A DNA stretch of 11,956 bases, taken from an uncultured Muribaculaceae bacterium (GTDB lineage: Bacteria; Bacteroidota; Bacteroidia; Bacteroidales; Muribaculaceae). This document shows, in pieces, positions 7,900 through 11,956 of the stretch. Below the pieces are notes generated by a model. It was not told where the DNA came from, searched no databases, and saw only the letters and a list, made by a program, of their open reading frames with translations. The stretch lies in contig CALHWU010000103.1 in the NCBI GenBank assembly GCA_938039795.1, positions 1 through 11,956 of the forward strand, given 5' to 3'. Made by a program: the position numbers and the translations under genes. How positions within the stretch are numbered: position 1 is the first letter of the stretch; every line of letters starts with the position of its first letter.

Positions 7900-10188
7900 T
7901 CAATCCTGCTGCGATACGGCTGTCTGGCGGGTGGAGTAGCCGCTGTCGGTCAGCTTGGCGAAAGCGCGGAGGTATTTGCGGATGCCCGACATCATCTCCT
8001 GACTCTCCTGAAGCATGTTGAGATATACGTAGAGCACTGCCATCGTCTTGGGATCGTCGCTGTGCAGGCGGTTCTGCAGTCTGTGGTAGGTCTCGGAGAG
8101 GGTGTCCTTGATCTCGTCGCAGTGGCGGCGCAGGAGAGCTACGGTGGATATGTCGCCGCTCTGCATCATTGTCAGTGTGTCATTGAAGAGGATTGTGATG
8201 CGTGTGCGGATTTCGGCGAAATCCGTGGCGTAATGTGTGGGAAGCGGCAGGAAATTGTTCTCTACGTGTTCCTTGCATCCTTCGTTGATGCGGTGGAGGT
8301 TGTAGAGTATCGACATGCAGCAGTTGTTGCTGGTATAGAACCAGGCGCTTTTCTCCAGTGCTGTCTGCTGGGGGAGCTTTCTCAGACAGAGTGTCTCTTT
8401 GCGTCGGGCGTTCTTGAGTGCTTTCTTGTTGGCGGACAGAGTGCGTTCGGCTTTGTCGAGAGTCTTCACATCGTCGTCGACGAAGGCCTGTGTTATCTCT
8501 CTGTAAGTATCGCGGGCGTAGATCATGAAACGATCCTGGTTGCCCGTAATATACATCATGAGCATGGGCCAGATCTGCGATTGGTCGGTGGTGGAGATAA
8601 TGGCGCGGAACAGTGTGTCGCCCCCTTCAGCGGTTTCCGAAGAGCTTTTTCTGAAGCGGCGGTTGCTGCGTATGATGATGGCCACTGTCACTACGGCAAG
8701 GAGTATCATCACCCATATTCCGCCGAGATGCATGGCGAGCACTATCACTCCGGCTCCGAGGAAGGCGGCGCCTGCGGTGATGAACCATCCGCCGATTACG
8801 GATATGACGCCTGTGATGCGGAATACGGCGCTTTCGCGTCCCCAGGCACGGTCGGCGAGCGATGAACCCATTGCCACCATGAAGGTGACGAATGTGGTGG
8901 AGAGCGGGAGTTTCATCGATGTGCCGAGGGCGATGAGTGCGCCGGCGAGGACGAGATTGACTGATCCTCTGATGAGGTCGAATGCGGCTCCCTGGTCCAT
9001 GATGGCTTCGTCGAGATCAAACCGTCGGTTGATCCAGCGGCGCACGGGAAGGGGAGTGATGTCTCTTGTCCAGTTGACCAGCGAGAGGGTCCAGCGTACG
9101 AGGCGTCGGCCTATCCGTGAGGAGCCGAACATTTCGTCGCCCGCTTCCTGTGATCCGAGGCCGATTTCGGTCTGCGATACTTTGCGTGCCTTGCGCGATG
9201 TGGCGAGCGATACCACCATCACTACTCCGGCGCCGATGAGAAACCATATGGATGTGTCGGAGGGGCCGTTGAGCGAATTCATCAGGAATCCGTGGGGATC
9301 GCCGGAGCCGTTGGCGGCGTAGTCGGTAAAGGCGGAGAGGCCTGAGAGGGGGACGCCGATGAAGTTGACGAGGTCGTTGCCGGCAAAGGCCATGGCGAGG
9401 GCGAACGTGCCCATGAGCACTATCACTTTCAGTACGTTGACCCGCAGGGCGTGGAGCAGCTGCATGATCAGTGTGAATCCGGCGAGGCACGACAGGATTA
9501 TTACCGTCGTGTGGTCGTTGATCCATGCTTTCAGCTCGGGAGTCATGAATGCGAGATCCTTCAGACCCTTAATGAGCAGGAAGTAGACGATGGCGGTGGC
9601 GCAGATGCCTCCGAATATGCCTATTTTCCATTTGAGATGGCTGCGGTAGTTGAATGAGAACAGCAGTCGGGCGATGAACTGCACGAGGGTGCCGAAGAAG
9701 AAGGCTATGGCTACGGAGAGGAATATGCCGAGTATGACGGAGAGTGCCTTTTCGGTATTGAGGAGGTCGTTGAATCCGAGGTCGGGGGTGTCGGTGGCCA
9801 TCTTGATCAGTGATACGACGAATGTGGCTCCGAGCAGCTCGAACACCATTGATACGGTGGTCGACGTGGGCATGCCGAGCGAGTTGAAGATGTCGAGCAG
9901 TATGATGTCGGTCACCATTACGGCCATGAATATGCATATCAGGTCGTAGAATGAGAAGTGCTCGGGTCGGAAGATGCCGTGGCGGGCTATGTCCATCATG
10001 CCGTTGCTCATGGCTGCGCCCATGAATACGCCTATGGATGCCACGATGATGATCCGCTTGAAGGATGCGGCTTTCGACCCCATTGCGGAATTGAGGAAGT
10101 TGACGGCGTCGTTGCTGACTCCCACCGACAGGTCGAACACTGCGAGCAGGAACAGAAACACTACCACGCAAAGAAAAAGTATTTCCAT
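7900..10188 (-). CDS. pit: PiT-family inorganic phosphate transporter with C-terminal PhoU-like domain
   Basis: This 762-residue membrane protein imports phosphate, in this family usually as a metal-phosphate complex with protons or with sodium. It carries the inverted-repeat signatures of PiT carriers: GVSNDAVNF (23-31) paired with AFAGNDLVNFIG (267-278), and GMPTSTTVSM (105-114) paired with LPLSTTFVTF (427-436). Membrane helices fill about residues 1-330 and 405-508, with a basic cytoplasmic loop at about 331-400. Residues about 535-745 are soluble, helical and charged, and resemble the PhoU/DUF47 fold that regulates phosphate uptake. Classical PiT proteins are about 500 residues, so this is the long fused form known in Bacteroidetes. 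Start is ATG 10188. It lies 132 bp downstream of a histidine kinase gene on the same strand, with a Pho-box-like repeat between them and a terminator hairpin after it. Substrate follows from the family; the ion coupled cannot be told here. Confidence 0.93.
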   Translation of the reverse strand: MEILFLCVVVFLFLLAVFDLSVGVSNDAVNFLNSAMGSKAASFKRIIIVASIGVFMGAAMSNGMMDIARHGIFRPEHFSFYDLICIFMAVMVTDIILLDIFNSLGMPTSTTVSMVFELLGATFVVSLIKMATDTPDLGFNDLLNTEKALSVILGIFLSVAIAFFFGTLVQFIARLLFSFNYRSHLKWKIGIFGGICATAIVYFLLIKGLKDLAFMTPELKAWINDHTTVIILSCLAGFTLIMQLLHALRVNVLKVIVLMGTFALAMAFAGNDLVNFIGVPLSGLSAFTDYAANGSGDPHGFLMNSLNGPSDTSIWFLIGAGVVMVVSLATSRKARKVSQTEIGLGSQEAGDEMFGSSRIGRRLVRWTLSLVNWTRDITPLPVRRWINRRFDLDEAIMDQGAAFDLIRGSVNLVLAGALIALGTSMKLPLSTTFVTFMVAMGSSLADRAWGRESAVFRITGVISVIGGWFITAGAAFLGAGVIVLAMHLGGIWVMILLAVVTVAIIIRSNRRFRKSSSETAEGGDTLFRAIISTTDQSQIWPMLMMYITGNQDRFMIYARDTYREITQAFVDDDVKTLDKAERTLSANKKALKNARRKETLCLRKLPQQTALEKSAWFYTSNNCCMSILYNLHRINEGCKEHVENNFLPLPTHYATDFAEIRTRITILFNDTLTMMQSGDISTVALLRRHCDEIKDTLSETYHRLQNRLHSDDPKTMAVLYVYLNMLQESQEMMSGIRKYLRAFAKLTDSGYSTRQTAVSQQD

Positions 10189-10255
10189 CTTTAATTGGTT
10201 TAGTGGTTTGTTTCCGCAAAGTAAAACATAGAATGTTTCATAAATGTTGCAGATT

Positions 10256-10273
10256 CTTTAAGTTTACTTTAAG
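10256..10273 (-). promoter_or_regulatory. Pho-box-like 7-4-7 direct repeat upstream of pit
   Basis: On the + strand the bases read CTTTAAG-TTTA-CTTTAAG, two identical 7-mers with an AT-only 4-base spacer, giving an 11-bp period. That is the geometry of PhoB-type (OmpR-family) operators, although the 7-mer is not the E. coli CTGTCAT. The site is 68-85 bp before the pit start codon. A -7-like TTACTTTG (one mismatch to TAnnTTTG) lies on the - strand at 10224-10217, placing the repeat at about -46 to -63 from the predicted transcript start, which suits an activator. The rest of 10189-10320 holds only a G-rich tract (about 10285-10315, + strand) and no clear terminator for the kinase gene. Confidence 0.45.
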
Positions 10274-10320
10274 CGTGGCGGGTGTAAAGGCAAGAGGGGG
10301 GGCGTGAGGGGGCGGAGCTG

Positions 10321-11766
10321 TCAGCGTGGGATGGGGAGCCGGATGGTAAACTGCATGCCTCCTCCGGGGCGCAGCGAGGCTTCGATTGTGCCTCCGTGCC
10401 ATGCGATGGCATTTTTGACGATTGCGAGGCCGAGCCCGGTGCCTCCGGCCTGCCGGGAGCGTCCTTTGTCCACGCGGTAGAATCGCTCGAAGAGGCGTGG
10501 CAGATGCTGTGGGTCGACTCCGCAGCCGTCGTCGCTTACGGTGATCGTCAGTGTGCCGTCGTCGGTCTTCTGGCCGATCTCCGCGATGGTGCCTCCGGAG
10601 TAGGCGATGGCGTTGGCCAGAAGGTTGGCGAATACGGATTCCATCAGCGACCGGTTGCCTCTGACGGGGTCGCTGAATGTCACCCGGTTGATGATCGTCA
10701 TGCCTCTGGCTTCTGCCTGAGGGGTGTATTCTTCGGTTGCGTCGGCTGCTATCGCTGCGATGGATATCTCTTCGGCGGCTATGCATGAGCTTCCGTCGTC
10801 GAGCCGTGTGATTGTCGCGATGTCGGCGAGCAGGCGGCTGAGCCGCTGGCAGGCGCGGGCGCTGCGGCGGAGTATCTCCTCGCGCTGCGGCGCTGGCATC
10901 GCGGGGTGGGCCAGAAGGGTTTCGAGGCAGAGCTGCATGGAGGCCACGGGGGTCTTGAGCTCATGGTTGATGTTGTTGGTGAGCTGGCGTTTGATGCGGT
11001 CTTTCTCCTGCTGTTCGCGCAGGGCGGCGCGGTGCTCGCGGTCGCGGTCGGCGGTGGCCTGCTGGAGGCGGGCGTAGAGCCTTACGATGTGGCTCGATAT
11101 TTCGCCGAGTTCGTCGTGGGGGAATGGGTCGGTGTCGTAGATGCGCTCTCCGCGCTCGGCTCGCTGGGCGAAGCGGTTGAGGCGGCTGACGTGCTCTCCC
11201 AGCCGGCGTGTGGCCATGTAGCCTGCGGTGCACATGACGGCTGCGATGGCCAGCAGCGCCCATATGTAGCCGTAGTCGGCCGAGAGGAGCTGTCGGAGGG
11301 TGAGGCTGTAGGGCACGGCTGTGCGCACTATCCGGGCACTGTCGGCGGTGGCGGAGTAGAAGTAGGTCTGTCCCGTCGAGGCGCTGTGGCGTCGCAGCGA
11401 GTATCCGTGGCCGCGGCTGATGGCTGCGGCTATCTCGCGGCGGTCGGTGTGGGGGGTGCCCTGCAGGGTGTCGCCCAGTGGGGAGTTGTCGTAGACCACG
11501 CGGCCGCTGCGATCCATCACCGTGAGCCTCAGGCCGGGGAGGGCGTCGCCCAGGGGGGCGCGCAGGGCTTCGGGGCTTGCTCCCCGGGCGAGCTCCTGGA
11601 GGAGGCGGGCGTTGACCCCCTGGAGGCGTGCGTCGAGGGTCTCGGCCTTGTGGCGCCGCTCGCGCTGATACTGGAAGGCGGCTACGGCGGCCACCATGGC
11701 GAGCGAATAGATCAGCAGGGCGGCGAAGAGCCGCCGGTGATACGACAGTTTGTCAATCCATGCCAT
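10321..11766 (-). CDS. Transmembrane HAMP sensor histidine kinase (PhoR/BaeS-like architecture)
   Basis: The 481-residue membrane kinase senses an extracytoplasmic or membrane signal and would phosphorylate a response regulator. In order: TM1 (about 14-32), periplasmic sensor region (33-166), TM2 (167-184), HAMP (about 185-238), then the kinase core. That core has the phosphoacceptor H268 in NINHELKTPVASMQ, N-box FANLLANAIAYS (N381, N385), G1 box DDGCGV (412-417), F-box LFERFYRVDKG (425-435) and G2 box GGTGLGLAIVK (441-451). All catalytic motifs are intact. I chose ATG 11766 (MAWIDKLSYHRRLF) because the 46 codons before it, back to GTG 11904, are low-complexity, GC-rich and overlap a hairpin and a -7 box. 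No response regulator gene is present; it could lie beyond the right edge. A phosphate-sensing role is suggested only by the pit gene and Pho-like repeat downstream. Confidence 0.92.
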   Translation of the reverse strand: MAWIDKLSYHRRLFAALLIYSLAMVAAVAAFQYQRERRHKAETLDARLQGVNARLLQELARGASPEALRAPLGDALPGLRLTVMDRSGRVVYDNSPLGDTLQGTPHTDRREIAAAISRGHGYSLRRHSASTGQTYFYSATADSARIVRTAVPYSLTLRQLLSADYGYIWALLAIAAVMCTAGYMATRRLGEHVSRLNRFAQRAERGERIYDTDPFPHDELGEISSHIVRLYARLQQATADRDREHRAALREQQEKDRIKRQLTNNINHELKTPVASMQLCLETLLAHPAMPAPQREEILRRSARACQRLSRLLADIATITRLDDGSSCIAAEEISIAAIAADATEEYTPQAEARGMTIINRVTFSDPVRGNRSLMESVFANLLANAIAYSGGTIAEIGQKTDDGTLTITVSDDGCGVDPQHLPRLFERFYRVDKGRSRQAGGTGLGLAIVKNAIAWHGGTIEASLRPGGGMQFTIRLPIPR

Positions 11767-11800
11767 CTGTTGTCGTTGTTTTTTTTCGTTTGTGTGCGGC

Positions 11801-11825
11801 CGGGGCGCCCCCGGTGGGCGCCCCG
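11801..11825 (-). other. Strong GC stem-loop in the histidine kinase leader
   Basis: A perfect 10-bp stem (CGGGGCGCCC at 11801-11810 and GGGCGCCCCG at 11816-11825) closes a 5-base loop. It lies 35-59 bases upstream of the kinase start codon. No T run follows it on either strand, so it does not look like an intrinsic terminator. Given the -7 box just upstream, the transcript may begin at or within a few bases of this stem. Confidence 0.6.
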
Positions 11826-11831
11826 CGGCGG

Positions 11832-11839
11832 CAAATTTA
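11832..11839 (-). promoter_or_regulatory. Candidate -7 box for the histidine kinase gene
   Basis: The - strand reads TAAATTTG, a perfect match to the Bacteroides -7 element TAnnTTTG. No TTTG is found 19-21 bp upstream, so the -33 element is missing or weak, as is common for regulated promoters. The predicted start, near 11825, falls at the base of the GC stem-loop. The remaining bases to the window edge (11840-11956) are GC-rich and then AT-rich, with no gene I can support. Confidence 0.45.
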
Positions 11840-11956
11840 GCGAAAATAGCGGCTGCGCCCTCTTGTCTGCCCCGTTTTTTTGGCAATCGGCGGCCGCGGC
11901 GCACGGCTCTTTCATTTAAGATAAAATAAAGCGTATATTTCCCCTTACCCGGTTCA

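Noticed and set aside
7831..8865. Plus-strand reading frame (344 codons) opposite the 3' part of pit
   Set aside because: It begins inside the terminator hairpin, is antisense to the PhoU-like domain, and has no recognisable motif.
10280..10315. G-rich tract that could form a quadruplex
   Set aside because: The G runs are uneven (lengths 2 to 7) with variable spacing, in a generally GC-rich region. The evidence is too weak to call a structure.
10906..11919. Plus-strand reading frame (337 codons) opposite the histidine kinase
   Set aside because: It is a glycine-, valine- and alanine-rich shadow of a clear kinase gene in high-GC sequence.
11767..11956. N-terminal extension of the histidine kinase, open in frame from the right edge through ATG 11766
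   Set aside because: The added residues are basic, low-complexity and unlike any domain, and the stretch contains a -7 box and a strong hairpin. The start at 11766 gives the usual short cytoplasmic lead before TM1.
1..11956. CRISPR array, tRNA, insertion sequence, phage or defence system
   Set aside because: No spaced repeats, cloverleaf, transposase, integrase or defence-type domains were seen on either strand.

Overview
The window most likely comes from a Bacteroidales chromosome (Bacteroidaceae/Muribaculaceae-like). The reasons are Bacteroides-type -7 boxes (TAnnTTTG), gene starts without convincing Shine-Dalgarno sequences, a phosphate transporter with a PhoU-like tail, and a complex I cluster and sensor kinase of the Bacteroidetes type. 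This placement rests on gene content and motifs read by eye; no database search was done.

Left half (1-5648, + strand): the distal end of a complex I (nuo) operon, with the C-terminus of nuoJ followed by complete nuoK, nuoL, nuoM and nuoN at gaps of 6 to 38 bp. These encode membrane-arm subunits, including all three antiporter-like proton-pumping subunits. NuoM appears to lack the usual TM7 lysine. A perfect 14-bp stem hairpin at 5685-5718 closes the operon and probably also terminates the convergent gene.

Middle (5750-7900): a minus-strand ModF-type tandem ABC ATPase with no membrane partner in the window and an apparently degenerate first nucleotide site. Behind it lies a + strand relic of an alpha-N-acetylglucosaminidase (GH89) lipoprotein gene. 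The relic has a one-base frameshift right after its start codon and a large internal deletion that removed the catalytic barrel. A Bacteroides-like promoter match lies inside the relic, and a hairpin at 7831-7874 probably terminates the next minus-strand gene.

Right half (7900-11766, - strand): a PiT phosphate transporter fused to a C-terminal PhoU-like domain lies downstream of a transmembrane HAMP histidine kinase. Between them is an 18-bp direct repeat (7-4-7) with the geometry of a Pho box, which suggests the transporter is under phosphate-type two-component control. The kinase's own leader has a -7 box followed at once by a strong GC hairpin, so its mRNA may begin with a stem-loop. Its cognate response regulator is not in the window.

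No tRNA, rRNA, CRISPR array, insertion sequence or attachment site was seen. No gene-free stretch exceeds 300 bases: 7703-7899, 10189-10320 and 11767-11956 hold only the regulatory or residual elements listed. I did not find a clearly new multi-gene system. The best leads are the Pho-box-like site, the GH89 relic and the NuoM lysine loss.
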